Shown here: piece after piece, positions 6,446-15,921 of the stretch
Layout of the letters: the number at the start of each line of letters is the position of its first letter
How positions within the stretch are numbered: position 1 is the first letter of the stretch
DNA from: CAZMGV01 sp964621525 [NCBI: uncultured bacterium]
GTDB taxonomy: Bacteria > JAGRBM01
Reading direction: 5' to 3'
DNA length: 64,000 nt
NCBI GenBank assembly: GCA_964621525.1
Contig: CAZUMS010000015.1
Span: 23,890 to 87,889 of the forward strand
Made by a program: the position numbers and the translations under genes
The notes under the pieces: model-generated
Databases searched by the model: none
Seen by the model: the letters and a program-made list of their open reading frames with translations, nothing else
What the model was told of the DNA's origin: nothing

Positions 6446-9319
6446 TCAGGGGGTGCGGCGGGACGGGGTTTCCCGCTGGGCCGTCGGGGTTGCGGGCGGA
6501 ACGGGGCCGTCCGTCTGCCAGACGGTGAAGCTCTGGACCGACGAAAGATTGGCCGTATCCCGGGCCACGATGAGCATCCGGTTCAGGCCGGGCTTGATCG
6601 GGATCTTCACGTTGAAGGGGTACTTGTCGAGCTTCATCTGCCCTGCCTGCTCGAAAGAGTAATAGAACGACTTGCGACCGTTCACCATGATGAACACGTC
6701 CCGGACCGTCGAGTCGTCGATCACCTCGCCGCTCACCTTGAAGCTGCGCTCGTTCACGGTAGTGCCGGCGTTCACCTGCTGCTCGATCTGGATAACGGGT
6801 GCGGAGAGCGAGATCTGCTTGCCGGTCACGGCCCCGTCGCGGGCCCCGGCGGCCGGGCCGATGGAGACAGGCATCTCGATGTCGGAGCTGAGTTCCACCG
6901 GGAAGTTGGCGTCTGAAACCCTTAGCGGGATGACGATCTTCGGTTCGACAAAGTCCTTCGAGATGCGGACCGGTACGGCGATGCTGTCCGAGGCGCCCGC
7001 CTTGAGGTTCTTCACCGTGTAGCGGCTGCCGGACTGGCCGACCTCGACGAGCTGGCCGGACTTGGACCGGAACTGGACGAAGGCCCGTTCGGAATCCCCC
7101 TTGCCGGTGTTCTTCAGTTTCGCCGACAGGACGATGGTCTCGCCCGGTTCGATCAGGCCGTCTCCGTCGCCCCTGGCGAGGGGGTTCGTCTGGGTGCTGT
7201 CGGTCAGCGAATAAACGAGCTCGAAGCGCGGCGCCGGGGCCTTGGCGATGGACACCGGAAGGCCGGTTTCGAAAATCTTCTCGCTTTCCCCGGCTTCGAA
7301 CACGACGTTGACGAATTCGCTCCAGCTCGAAAGACCGTGCCCGAGGGTCACGGGGATTTTCTTTTCGGCCGTGGCGCCGGGGGCGAGGCGGCCGAAGAGG
7401 AACTCCTGGTTGTTCAGGAATCCGTTTTCCGCCGTCGTGTAGGCGTGCAGCCGGTAGAGCATCGACTGGGAGCGGTTCGTGACCCGGAGATTCAGGTAGT
7501 TCTTCCGGCCCGAAACGGCGGCCGGCATGGTCGCGCCCTTTTCGTCCTGAACGGTGAGGGCCACGTCGAGACTGATGCCGCTGCGGACCGTGGGCCCGAG
7601 GGACCAGTCGAGGCCGGACTTCGTGAGGGCCTTGTCGATGAGGGCCGCCTGGGTTTTCGAGGTCTTCCGGATCGTTCCGCGGGCGCTCTCCAGGAACTGC
7701 GGGCCGTTCGGCGAGCCGCCCTCGGAGATCATCTGGCGGGCGAGCTGCACGGGGAAATCCTTTGCGAGGTCGGCCTTCATCCGTTCGGTGCTGGAATACG
7801 GCTTGCTCGGGTCCTCGTCGGTGACTTCGTCTTCGTCCTTCAGCTGGCCGGGCTCGAGCAGGTACTCCGTCTCGATGGAGGGCAGATCGGCGGGAGCCGG
7901 AGCCTTCTCCTGGCTGCCTGGCTGCGCGAGGTGGTTGTCGAGGTCCACTTCCCGGTAGGGGCGCTGGTGGGCCCGGAGACGGACTTCCTCCGGCGCGACG
8001 ACGATCGGGTTCAGCTGGATATTAGGCGTCACGCCGACGTTCTGGATCGAGACGTCGCCGGGGGTGAGGTACTGCTGCACGGTCAGCTTGAGCGCCGAAC
8101 GGTCGGAGAGCGGAAAGACGTTCTGGACCGATCCCTTGCCGAAGGTCCGCTGGCCCATCACGAGGCCGCGGTTCTGGTTCCTGATGGCGCCCGCGATGAT
8201 CTCGCTTGCGGAGGCCGAGCCCTCGTTCACGAGGACGACCAGCGGCAGGTCGCCGTATTTCTTGGCGAGCCCGGTCTTGGCGCGGGTCGATTTCGTGTGG
8301 CGGCCGTCCACGGTCGTCACGATCACGCCCTGCTTGATGAACCGGTTGGCCAGCGCGGTGGCCTCGTCGAGCAGTCCGCCGGGGTTGTTCCGCAGGTCCA
8401 TGACCGCGCCCTTCAGCGGCCTGTCGCCGAGCTGCTTCTGCAGGGTGTCCAGGGCCCGCTCCATGTCGATGGCGGTGTTCTCCTGGAAGCTCTTGATCTT
8501 CACGTAACCGACGCCGTCGTCGAGCATCGCCGACTCGACGGCCTTCAGCTTGATCCGGTCGCGCGTCAGCGTGAGGTCGAACGGATCCAGCTTGCCCCGC
8601 AGGATTGTGATCTTCACCTGCGTGTTGGCCGGGCCCCGGAGCCGCTTCACGGCGTCGTCCAGGGTCATGTTGTCGGTGGATTCGTCCTCGATCTTGGTGA
8701 TCCGGTCGCCGGGGCGGATGCCCGCCTTGAACGCGGGGGTGTCGTCCACGGGGGAAATCACCGTGAGCTGGCTGTCCCGCATCTGGATCTGGATACCCAG
8801 GCCGCCGAACTCGCCCTGCGTCGCGACGACAAACTCCTCGTAGCTGTCGGGGTCCATGAGGCGGCTGTGGGGGTCGAGCGTCTCGAGGAAGCCGTTCACG
8901 GTCTCGTACTCGATCTTGGCCATCGGGATGTCGCTCTTCAGCGTCTTCTGGACGAAGGCGAGGACACCGCGGGAATGCTTGTAGTAGTCGTCGAAGGTGA
9001 CGAGCCGGACCTGATCGACTTCCTTCGCCTGTGTGTTCATCTGGATCCGGTACCGGGTCGCACCTTTCACGAAGTCGCACCGGAACTCGGGCACGAACGC
9101 CTCGAGGTCCTTCATGGTGTTCTCGAAGGCCCGCTCGGGATCGAAGCGGCCCGGATCGATGTAGGATTCGGCGACGAACTTGAGGACGGTCTCGACGACG
9201 GCCGCCCGGCCGAGGTCGTAAGGCGTGCTTTCGACGCTCGCGGCGCGCGTCCCCTGGGCGGCAAACACTGCCGCGGCGAACATCGCAAGGAAGAGACGGA
9301 TCAGATGGCGTGACTTCAA
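6446..9319 (-). CDS. CtpA/Prc-like S41 C-terminal processing protease with long C-terminal extension
   Basis: 957 aa with a signal peptide (residues 1-27, LFLAMFAAAVFAAQGTRAA). A PDZ domain covers about 160-250 (GGLGIQIQM, AFKAGIRPGDRI) and the S41 domain about 255-460. Aligned with E. coli Prc, the Ser-Lys dyad is Ser370 (EGSASASEI) and Lys395 (TFGKGSVQ). After about residue 500 there is no protease homology: two beta-rich segments resemble NEW3/CARDB adhesion-like domains (NLRVTNRSQS; LIEPGETIVLSAKLKNTGKG) and one Ig-like segment closes the protein (about 840-945). Ordinary CtpA proteins are 400-500 aa, so the extension doubles the size and may bind cell-wall or protein partners. The N-terminal block before the PDZ is also longer than usual. 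Confidence 0.88.
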   Translation of the reverse strand: MKSRHLIRLFLAMFAAAVFAAQGTRAASVESTPYDLGRAAVVETVLKFVAESYIDPGRFDPERAFENTMKDLEAFVPEFRCDFVKGATRYRIQMNTQAKEVDQVRLVTFDDYYKHSRGVLAFVQKTLKSDIPMAKIEYETVNGFLETLDPHSRLMDPDSYEEFVVATQGEFGGLGIQIQMRDSQLTVISPVDDTPAFKAGIRPGDRITKIEDESTDNMTLDDAVKRLRGPANTQVKITILRGKLDPFDLTLTRDRIKLKAVESAMLDDGVGYVKIKSFQENTAIDMERALDTLQKQLGDRPLKGAVMDLRNNPGGLLDEATALANRFIKQGVIVTTVDGRHTKSTRAKTGLAKKYGDLPLVVLVNEGSASASEIIAGAIRNQNRGLVMGQRTFGKGSVQNVFPLSDRSALKLTVQQYLTPGDVSIQNVGVTPNIQLNPIVVAPEEVRLRAHQRPYREVDLDNHLAQPGSQEKAPAPADLPSIETEYLLEPGQLKDEDEVTDEDPSKPYSSTERMKADLAKDFPVQLARQMISEGGSPNGPQFLESARGTIRKTSKTQAALIDKALTKSGLDWSLGPTVRSGISLDVALTVQDEKGATMPAAVSGRKNYLNLRVTNRSQSMLYRLHAYTTAENGFLNNQEFLFGRLAPGATAEKKIPVTLGHGLSSWSEFVNVVFEAGESEKIFETGLPVSIAKAPAPRFELVYSLTDSTQTNPLARGDGDGLIEPGETIVLSAKLKNTGKGDSERAFVQFRSKSGQLVEVGQSGSRYTVKNLKAGASDSIAVPVRISKDFVEPKIVIPLRVSDANFPVELSSDIEMPVSIGPAAGARDGAVTGKQISLSAPVIQIEQQVNAGTTVNERSFKVSGEVIDDSTVRDVFIMVNGRKSFYYSFEQAGQMKLDKYPFNVKIPIKPGLNRMLIVARDTANLSSVQSFTVWQTDGPVPPATPTAQRETPSRRTP

Positions 9320-9513
9320 CAGAGAACCTTTCCTGCCAGATGTCCGGGAGCAGCTCTCTCCCTCGCCGAACCCGATTCATCTGCCGCGGTATACCTCCCG
9401 GAAGACGGGCGAACCGCCATCACGGGGTATCGGGTTGTCGGATGAATTCTGTCCGGGCCTTTTACGCAGTTGTCCCGGAACCTTGGCCTGTCCGCAAGTC
9501 TAGTAATGATAGG

Positions 9514-9533
9514 CCTCCGGCGGCAACCGGAGG
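9514..9533. terminator. Inverted repeat downstream of priA (weak terminator candidate)
   Basis: CCTCCGG-N6-CCGGAGG is a perfect 7 bp repeat, 33 bp past the priA stop on the minus strand. The T-run that follows is weak (CCTATCATTACT), so intrinsic termination is uncertain. Confidence 0.35.
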
Positions 9534-9565
9534 TAGTACCTTGCTGACCCCTGATTTACAGCGAT

Positions 9566-12043
9566 TTACAGGAGATTCTGGGGATCGACGTCGATCTGGA
9601 CCGATACCCGTCTCAGGGCCTGTGATCCGTGTCGCTTTGAGACATCCGAGAGGATCTGTTCAAGCCCGTCCAGAGCCTTGGCGACGGTTGCAGATGAAGA
9701 ACCTTTCACGAGAAACCGGCGCCGGTGCTTGCCCGCCAGCCGTGCCATGGGGGGCACGGAAGGGCCGAGCAGCCGGACGGAGGGGGGCAAAGCCCAGGCT
9801 TTCGCAATGGTCTCGGCGGCAGTGAAGACATCCGCTTCGGACTGTCCCGACAGTTCCACGGCGGCGAGGCGCCCGGACGGCGGATAGTGCAGCTCGCGGC
9901 GCTCCTCCAGCAGCCGGTCCCAGAAGGCGGGCGAAGGTTCCGTGAGCCAGCCGATGACGGGGTGTTCCGGTTCGTAAGTCTGGACGATCACCCGGCCCGG
10001 AAGTCCGGCGCGGCCTGCCCGGCCTGCGACCTGAGCAAGAAGCTGCGCCGCCCGTTCTTCGCACCGGAAGTCGGGCACGCGCATGGCCTGGTCGGCGTTG
10101 AGCGCGACAACGAGCGTGACGCCGGGGAAATCGTGCCCCTTGGCGAGAATCTGCGTGCCCACCAGAAGATCGATCTCGCGGTTTCGGAACCGGTCGAGAA
10201 TCTGCTGAAGTGCGCCTTTCCGCTGGATGGCATCCCGGTCGAGACGCGCCGTGCGGGCCTTGGGGAACCGTTCCTTCAGCGTCAGTTCCACCTGCTCGGT
10301 GCCGAGCCCCCGGGGGTCGAACTCCACGCCCGAACATTTTTCGCAGGTTTCCGGAAGGTCCGATTCGTGCCCGCAGTAATGGCAGCGGAGCAGCGATGGC
10401 TGGTGATGGTAGGTGAGCGAAATGCCGCAGTGGGGGCACTGGGGTACATGCCCGCAGGAGGTGCACTGGAACAGCGGCGAGAACCCGCGGCGGTTCAGGA
10501 ATATCATCGCCTGCTCGCCGGCTTCGAGTGTCTTCCCGACAGCCGCTTCGGCCTTCGCCGAGAGGAACCACGGCCGGTCCGGGTCGAACGGATCGCGGTC
10601 CTCGCGGCGGAGGGAGACGACCTGGATCCGGGGAAGCTCCGAGCCGGCAATACGGCGGGGGAGTTCGAGGTTCGCATAACGGCCCTGCCGGACGTTCTCC
10701 ACCGATTCGAGGGACGGGGTGGCGGAGCCGAGGACGACCGGGATACCGAGGAGCTGTCCCATTTTCACGGCGGTATCCCTGGCATGATAGCGGGGGGCGG
10801 AGTCCTGCTTGAACGAGGTATCGTGTTCCTCGTCCACGACGATGAGGCCGGGCTTCTGCACCGGGGCGAAGAGCGCCGAACGGGTACCGACGGCAACCGC
10901 CGCTTCGCCGCGCCGGAGCCGCCACCATTCGTCGTGCCGCTCGCCCGCGCCGAGCCCGCTGTGGAGGATCGCCACCTTGCCGGGAAAGCGTGCCGTAAAC
11001 CGCTCCGCTGTCTGCGGAGTGAGGGAGATTTCAGGAACGATGACCACTGCCCCGAGCCCCGCTTCGAGCGCCGCCCCGATCGCGCGCAGATACACCTCGG
11101 TTTTCCCGCTCCCCGTGACGCCGTGAAGCAGAAACGGTGCGAAGCGGCGGGCATGGATGGCGGTTTGGACTTTTTCGATGGCCGAAGCCTGCTCGGGCGA
11201 AGGCTCGGGCGGCTTTTCTCCGCCAGCGGGCACTGCCGTTTGGGGAGTCCTTGAAACAACGGAGGTGACCGTCCGGACAAGTCCCGCCGCCGTGAGCCTG
11301 CGAAGTGCCTGCACCTGTGCCGCTGGACTTCCCGGCAGTTCCTTGCGGGAGAGAGGCTTCCCGGCGGCCTCCAGCGTCTCGGCGATCTTCCGGGCTACGG
11401 GAGAAAGGCCGTCTGGATCCGCATGCCCCGGCGGCGCAAAAAGTGCGTAAAGGGTTTCTGTCAGCGCCCGCACCTTGCCCTGGGGGCCGGCGGCCTCGAA
11501 TTCGGCAAGGCCGTGGGCCTGAAGTTCTTCGGCTGCGGGGCGGACGGAAGCGAGCCCCGCCGCGCGTCCCCCCGACAGCCGAATGGGTTTCCCGGGGGCA
11601 CGGGTTTCCTTCTCGACAAGGTAGTCGAGGAGCCGCACGGAGTCGGGAGCGAGGTCGGCGAGATCCAGCACCGGGTTTTCCCAGAGCTTCAGCCGGACGA
11701 GCAGATCTTCCCGGTCCCGGCCCTCGGGCGGCAGGAACATCCGGACGGCCAGCCCGAGCGGGGCGCGGTAGTACCGGGAAATCCACGCGGCGAGTTCGAG
11801 GCTGGAGGCACTCGTCACCGGTTCCGGATTTTCGAGAGCAGAGACCGGCCGGATCTTCGAGACCGGCAGGCCATCGGGCGCCGAGCGGAGCAGGCTGATG
11901 ACGAGAGCCCGCTTCTCCCGCTTTCCCCAGGGAACGACGATCCGGTGCCCCGGTTTCAGCGTGCCCGCGAGCCGCTGGGGAACGGAGTAAACGACGTCGC
12001 TCCAGCGCGGTTCCTGGACCACGGCATGGACGAATTCCGGCAT
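9566..12043 (-). CDS. priA: Primosomal protein N' (replication restart helicase PriA)
   Basis: 825 aa. The N-terminal DNA-binding domain starts with FVHAVVQEPRWSDVVYSVPQ. The superfamily-2 helicase core has Walker A GVTGSGKTEVYLRA and the DExH-like box VVDEEHDTSFKQ. The eight zinc-binding cysteines are present (CTSCGHVPQCPHCG, then CHYCG and CEKC). The C-terminal helicase half includes VGTQILAKGHDFPGVTLV and QVAGRAGRAGLPG. Length is about 90 aa above E. coli PriA, mostly in the middle linker. It is preceded by a small membrane-protein gene (3 bp gap). Confidence 0.95.
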   Translation of the reverse strand: MPEFVHAVVQEPRWSDVVYSVPQRLAGTLKPGHRIVVPWGKREKRALVISLLRSAPDGLPVSKIRPVSALENPEPVTSASSLELAAWISRYYRAPLGLAVRMFLPPEGRDREDLLVRLKLWENPVLDLADLAPDSVRLLDYLVEKETRAPGKPIRLSGGRAAGLASVRPAAEELQAHGLAEFEAAGPQGKVRALTETLYALFAPPGHADPDGLSPVARKIAETLEAAGKPLSRKELPGSPAAQVQALRRLTAAGLVRTVTSVVSRTPQTAVPAGGEKPPEPSPEQASAIEKVQTAIHARRFAPFLLHGVTGSGKTEVYLRAIGAALEAGLGAVVIVPEISLTPQTAERFTARFPGKVAILHSGLGAGERHDEWWRLRRGEAAVAVGTRSALFAPVQKPGLIVVDEEHDTSFKQDSAPRYHARDTAVKMGQLLGIPVVLGSATPSLESVENVRQGRYANLELPRRIAGSELPRIQVVSLRREDRDPFDPDRPWFLSAKAEAAVGKTLEAGEQAMIFLNRRGFSPLFQCTSCGHVPQCPHCGISLTYHHQPSLLRCHYCGHESDLPETCEKCSGVEFDPRGLGTEQVELTLKERFPKARTARLDRDAIQRKGALQQILDRFRNREIDLLVGTQILAKGHDFPGVTLVVALNADQAMRVPDFRCEERAAQLLAQVAGRAGRAGLPGRVIVQTYEPEHPVIGWLTEPSPAFWDRLLEERRELHYPPSGRLAAVELSGQSEADVFTAAETIAKAWALPPSVRLLGPSVPPMARLAGKHRRRFLVKGSSSATVAKALDGLEQILSDVSKRHGSQALRRVSVQIDVDPQNLL

Positions 12044-12046
12044 CGG

Positions 12047-12232
12047 TCAGTTTCTGCCGGGTTCCGGCGTGGTGATTTTCGGGCGGGGAGCGCCGTGCTG
12101 GGAGACGTTGGGCTTGAGCTCGCCGTGCTTTCTTACCTGACGGGCGAACATCCAGGTCGTATAGAGCTGGATGGTCGCGAAAAGACCGGCGGTGTAGTAC
12201 CAGTCGAGTTCTGTCATGGGGATCCAGCTCAT
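12047..12232 (-). CDS. Small single-pass membrane protein
   Basis: 61 aa, or 56 aa from the second ATG at 12217. One hydrophobic helix (WYYTAGLFATIQLYTTWMFA) is followed by a basic, Pro-rich tail (RQVRKHGELKPN). There is no recognisable family. It fills the gap between the LolA-like gene and priA on the same strand, 3 bp before priA, which supports it as a real gene. Neither candidate start has a strong ribosome-binding site. Confidence 0.5.
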   Translation of the reverse strand: MSWIPMTELDWYYTAGLFATIQLYTTWMFARQVRKHGELKPNVSQHGAPRPKITTPEPGRN

Positions 12233-12275
12233 GCGGAATGAAGGCTAACCCGGACCGGGGCCGGGGAAAAGGGGA

Positions 12276-13166
12276 CTATTTGGCCGGAGCCTCGGCCGGC
12301 TTGCAGGTTTCTTCCGCCGGGCAGGAGGACGCTGCGTCCGGCTTTCCGCCGGGGAGTTTCGTGCTGAAGAGGTCGGGGGGGAGCTTCGGCGAGTGGACCA
12401 GTTCCTGCGCTTCGATGATGTGTTCGATGCCGGGGGCGGTAACGACGATCCTCCCGGGGAAGCCACCGAATCTGGCGGGGTTGGCGTTTTCAAATGAGGC
12501 CTCGATGACAGCCGTTCCCCGCACCTCGATCCACTTTTCCGGGCGGTGGTTCTCGGCATCCAGCCACAGTTCGCTGCGGGGCTGGTCGCCGGACCGGAGG
12601 GCGAGATCCGAACCGATCACGAAGCAGGGCCGTTTGCGGTCCGGGCAGGCGGTGAGACGGCGCTTCTCCACCTGAAGACCCCGGACCAGCAGCCGGTCAA
12701 CGAGCATCTGCACCGGGGGCTCCGCCAGCAGGAAGCCTTTCTGGCGGAGTTCCGTGACCCGTTCGGGCGGCGGGGCGGCCGTCGGCATGAACAGCCACCG
12801 GAAACCGTAGAGATCCATCGCGGGCTGGACGGGCTTGCCGTCCATCATCTCGACCGTATTCTTGCCGTCGCGGACAAGGAGCGACCCTTCGGGGGCCTTG
12901 TCGGCGAACCTGAACTGTCCGCCGGTGCCGAAGTCGATCTCGGCCGTCGTCTGGATCGGGGGCAGGTTGGGGCGCGTGATCGTGTGTTTCGCGCTGATGC
13001 GGAACGGTTCCGTGCCCTTCCAGGGCTCACGGGCATACTTGATCGCCATCTCCGAGGGCAGGAGGTAGGCGAGGGCGGGCAGGGCGAGGAACATGGTCAG
13101 AACGGCGGCCGCCGCGGCGAGGCGCCGGGCGTTCGTTGTCCGTTTTCCGAGGTCCGTGCGCTGCAC
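12276..13166 (-). CDS. Exported protein of unknown function, possibly LolA-like fold
   Basis: 296 aa from GTG 13166, which lies 12 bp past the aconitase stop. Longer versions of this frame would run inside the aconitase gene and are unlikely. The N-terminus has a basic patch and a long hydrophobic stretch ending in LALPALA (signal peptide or anchor). The body has alternating beta motifs: TTAEIDFGTGGQFRF, SELWLDAENHRPEKW, ASFENANPARFGGFPGRIVV. The pairing of a 'wldaenhrP' strand with 'gFPgrIvv' is what LolA/LolB-like lipoprotein-binding folds show, but I cannot confirm this. Four Cys occur, two near the C-terminus (SSCPAEETC). Confidence 0.6.
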   Translation of the reverse strand: MQRTDLGKRTTNARRLAAAAAVLTMFLALPALAYLLPSEMAIKYAREPWKGTEPFRISAKHTITRPNLPPIQTTAEIDFGTGGQFRFADKAPEGSLLVRDGKNTVEMMDGKPVQPAMDLYGFRWLFMPTAAPPPERVTELRQKGFLLAEPPVQMLVDRLLVRGLQVEKRRLTACPDRKRPCFVIGSDLALRSGDQPRSELWLDAENHRPEKWIEVRGTAVIEASFENANPARFGGFPGRIVVTAPGIEHIIEAQELVHSPKLPPDLFSTKLPGGKPDAASSCPAEETCKPAEAPAK

Positions 13167-13177
13167 GCTAAGCGGCC

Positions 13178-15439
13178 TTACTTCTTCTGCTTTGCGAGCA
13201 GGTTCAGCGCCGAGCCGGCCTTGAACCATTCGATCTGCTCGGCGTTGAAGCTGTGGTTCACCTGGAAGGTGTCCGTCTTGCCGTCCGAGTGATGCAGGGT
13301 GACCGTGAGCGGCTTGCCGGGGGCGAACGAGGCGAGTCCCGTGACCGAGACGCGGTCGTCTTCCTTCACCTTGTCGTAGTCCGCCGGGTTCTGGAACGTG
13401 AGCGGCAGGAGACCCTGCTTCTTCAGGTTCGACTCGTGGATGCGAGCGAAGCTGCGGACGATGATCGCCGCGGCTCCGAGGTGGCGGGGCGACATGGCGG
13501 CGTGTTCGCGCGAACTGCCTTCGCCGTAGTTCTCGTCGCCGAACACCACCCACCGGAGGCCTTTCGCCTTGTAGTCGCGGGCGACGAACGGCGTACCGTC
13601 ATACGCTCCGGTCATCAGGTTTTTCGTCTTGCCGGCTTCCTTCGTATAGGCATTGATCGCCCCGAGGAACATGTTGTTGCTGATCCTGTCCAGGTGGCCG
13701 CGGTACTTGAGCCATTCGCCTGCGGGGGAGATATGGTCCGTCGTGCACTTGCCCACGGCCTTCAGCAGCACCGGAATCTTCTCGAAATCCTTGCCGTCCC
13801 AGGGGATGAACGGGGTGAGGAGCTGGAGCCGCTCGCTGTCGGGGCTCACCTTCACCTGCACCTTCGAGCCGTCGGCGGCCGGAGCCTGGTAGCCGGGGTC
13901 GTCGCACTTGAAGCCCTTCTGGGGGACTTCGGGCGCGGCGGCGGGTGCCTTCAGCTTCACGCCGGCGGCGATTTCGTCCGTGAGCGGATTAACGTCGAGG
14001 CGTCCGGTGAGGGCGTAAGCCACCACGATTTCGGGGCTTGAGATGAACGAGGCCGTGTCGGGGTTGCCGTCGGCGCGTGCGGGGAAGTTGCGGTTGAAGG
14101 AGTTGATGATCGAGTTCTTGTCGCCCTTCTTGATGTCGTCGCGTTTCCACTGGCCGATGCAGGCGCCGCAGGCGTTGGCGAGTACCGTGCCGCCGATGGC
14201 CTCGAGGTCCTGGAGGAGGCCGTCGCGGGCGATGGTCTCGTAGACCTGCTGCGAGCCGGGGGAGATGAGCAGGGGAACCTTCGACTTGAGCCCGGCGGCC
14301 TTCGCCTGGCGGGCGACGTCCGCGGCGCGCGAGATATCCTCGTAGGAAGAGTTCGTGCAGCTGCCGATGAGCGCGGCCGTGAGGTTCGGCGGATAGCCCT
14401 TTTCCTTTACGTCTTTCGTCACCTGAGACACCGGCCGTACGAGGTCCGGCGTGTGCGGGCCGGAGACGATGGGCTCCAGCCTGTCGAGGTCGATTTCGAC
14501 GACTTCGTCGAAATACTTCTTCGGGTCCGCCTCGACCTCGGGATCGGCGCGGAGGAGATCGGCGTATTTGTCGCAGACGGCGGCGATTTTCTCGCGCTTC
14601 GTCGCGGCGAGATACGCCTTCATGCGGTCGTCATAGGGGAAGATCGACGTCGTGGCGCCGAGTTCGGCGCCCATGTTCGTGATCGTGCCCTTGCCGGTAC
14701 AGCTGATCGACTTCACGCCCGGCCCGAGATATTCGACCACGCGGTTCGTTCCGCCCTTCACCGTCAGGATGCCGCAGAGCTTCGTGATGACGTCCTTGGG
14801 TGCCGTCCACCCGTTCATCCGGCCCTTCAGCACCACGCCGACTTTCTTCGGGTAGAGGACTTCCCAGGGCAGTCCGGCCATGACGTCGCTGGCGTCCGCG
14901 CCGCCCACGCCCGAGGCGAACATGCCGAGGCCGCCCGCGTTCGGGGTGTGGCTGTCGGTGCCGATCATGAGGCCGCCGGGGAAGGCGTAGTTCTCGAGCA
15001 CCACCTGGTGGATGATGCCGGCGCCGGGCTTCCAGAAGCCGATGCCGTACTTGTCGGACATGGAGGCGAGGAAATCGTAAACCTCGCGGTTCTTGTCGTT
15101 CGCCGTCTGGAGGTCCTTGTTCGCCCCGACGTACGCCTGGATCAGGTGGTCGCAGTGGACGGTCGAGGGCACGGCCACCTGCGGGATGCCGGCCTGGGCA
15201 AACTGGAGGAGGGCCATCTGCGCGGTGGCGTCCTGCATGGCCACGCGGTCGGGCTGCACGAGGAGATAGCTCTTGCCGGGATTCAGGTCCTGCGTCTCCG
15301 GATCGCGAAGGTGCGTGAGCAGCACCTTTTCCATGTAGGTCAGGGGGCGGTTCAGCCGCTTGCGGATGACGGCGAGCCGCTGGGTCATCAGCTGGTAGGC
15401 TTTTTCGACGAGTTCCGGGGTGGATTCGATGGTCGGCAT
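13178..15439 (-). CDS. acn: Aconitate hydratase, mitochondrial type
   Basis: 753 aa TCA-cycle enzyme (citrate to isocitrate). The 4Fe-4S ligands are seen in GSCTNSSYED and in ACGACIGQW, where the family usually has ACGPCIGQW. Other signatures are MIGTDSHTPNAGGLGM, SGVGGADASDVMAGLPWEV and the swivel-domain region YGEGSSREHAA near residue 640. N-terminus and length match the mitochondrial-type aconitases found in Bacteroidetes, some deltaproteobacteria and eukaryotes, rather than AcnA or AcnB. The ATG start at 15439 is consistent with the family. Confidence 0.95.
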   Translation of the reverse strand: MPTIESTPELVEKAYQLMTQRLAVIRKRLNRPLTYMEKVLLTHLRDPETQDLNPGKSYLLVQPDRVAMQDATAQMALLQFAQAGIPQVAVPSTVHCDHLIQAYVGANKDLQTANDKNREVYDFLASMSDKYGIGFWKPGAGIIHQVVLENYAFPGGLMIGTDSHTPNAGGLGMFASGVGGADASDVMAGLPWEVLYPKKVGVVLKGRMNGWTAPKDVITKLCGILTVKGGTNRVVEYLGPGVKSISCTGKGTITNMGAELGATTSIFPYDDRMKAYLAATKREKIAAVCDKYADLLRADPEVEADPKKYFDEVVEIDLDRLEPIVSGPHTPDLVRPVSQVTKDVKEKGYPPNLTAALIGSCTNSSYEDISRAADVARQAKAAGLKSKVPLLISPGSQQVYETIARDGLLQDLEAIGGTVLANACGACIGQWKRDDIKKGDKNSIINSFNRNFPARADGNPDTASFISSPEIVVAYALTGRLDVNPLTDEIAAGVKLKAPAAAPEVPQKGFKCDDPGYQAPAADGSKVQVKVSPDSERLQLLTPFIPWDGKDFEKIPVLLKAVGKCTTDHISPAGEWLKYRGHLDRISNNMFLGAINAYTKEAGKTKNLMTGAYDGTPFVARDYKAKGLRWVVFGDENYGEGSSREHAAMSPRHLGAAAIIVRSFARIHESNLKKQGLLPLTFQNPADYDKVKEDDRVSVTGLASFAPGKPLTVTLHHSDGKTDTFQVNHSFNAEQIEWFKAGSALNLLAKQKK

Positions 15440-15667
15440 CGGTCGTGGTGCTCCTGAGGGGGTCGGATCGGGCCGGCGTGGTTTCGGGGGGATCGCGCCC
15501 TTCCGGCCGGGAAATCTACTAGCCGAACGGGGGGAGAAAACTCAAAGGGGACGGCGGGAGGTCCCTGTCCCCGGCCGGGGAGTCCGGAGGGAAGATAGCG
15601 GGTGGTTGCAAAATGCTAGCACCGGGAGCATGATTGAATATCCGGCGGGATGCCGGGGAGGCCGCAG

Positions 15668-15913
15668 ATGGCAACGCTGCACGTCAGGGAAGTGCCCGAC
15701 AGGCTCTACGAAAAGCTCAAGAAAATGGCGGAACGGGAGAACCGTTCGCTGAGCAGTCAGGTGATTCAGCTGCTCAGTGAGGCCGTGGAATGGCACGAGC
15801 AGCAGGAGCGCCGTGCCCGTGCAATAGAGCGTATCCGGGCGACCGCCAAACGCTATCCGCTTCCGTCCGATCCCGATGTGGTTCAGATGCTTCGTGAAGA
15901 TCGTGAACGGTAG
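15668..15913 (+). CDS. Antitoxin of a VapBC/FitAB-like module (ribbon-helix-helix)
   Basis: 81 aa from ATG 15668, which has GGAGG six bases upstream; ATG 15650 in the same frame lacks such a site. The N-terminal strand-helix-helix MATLHVREVPDRLYEKLKKM then SLSSQVIQLLSEAV is a FitA-type RHH DNA-binding domain. The C-terminal part (about 45-81) is charged and probably embraces the toxin. A perfect 8 bp palindrome, TGCTAGCA, at 15614-15621 lies about 50 bp upstream and is a candidate operator. The toxin gene follows after 8 bp. Confidence 0.8.
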   Translation: MATLHVREVPDRLYEKLKKMAERENRSLSSQVIQLLSEAVEWHEQQERRARAIERIRATAKRYPLPSDPDVVQMLREDRER

Positions 15914-15921
15914 CCAGGGTC

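Noticed and set aside
13167-13553. N-terminal 129 residues of the LolA-like gene frame
   Set aside because: They lie entirely inside the aconitase gene in another frame; GTG 13166 follows the aconitase stop and precedes the signal-like helix.
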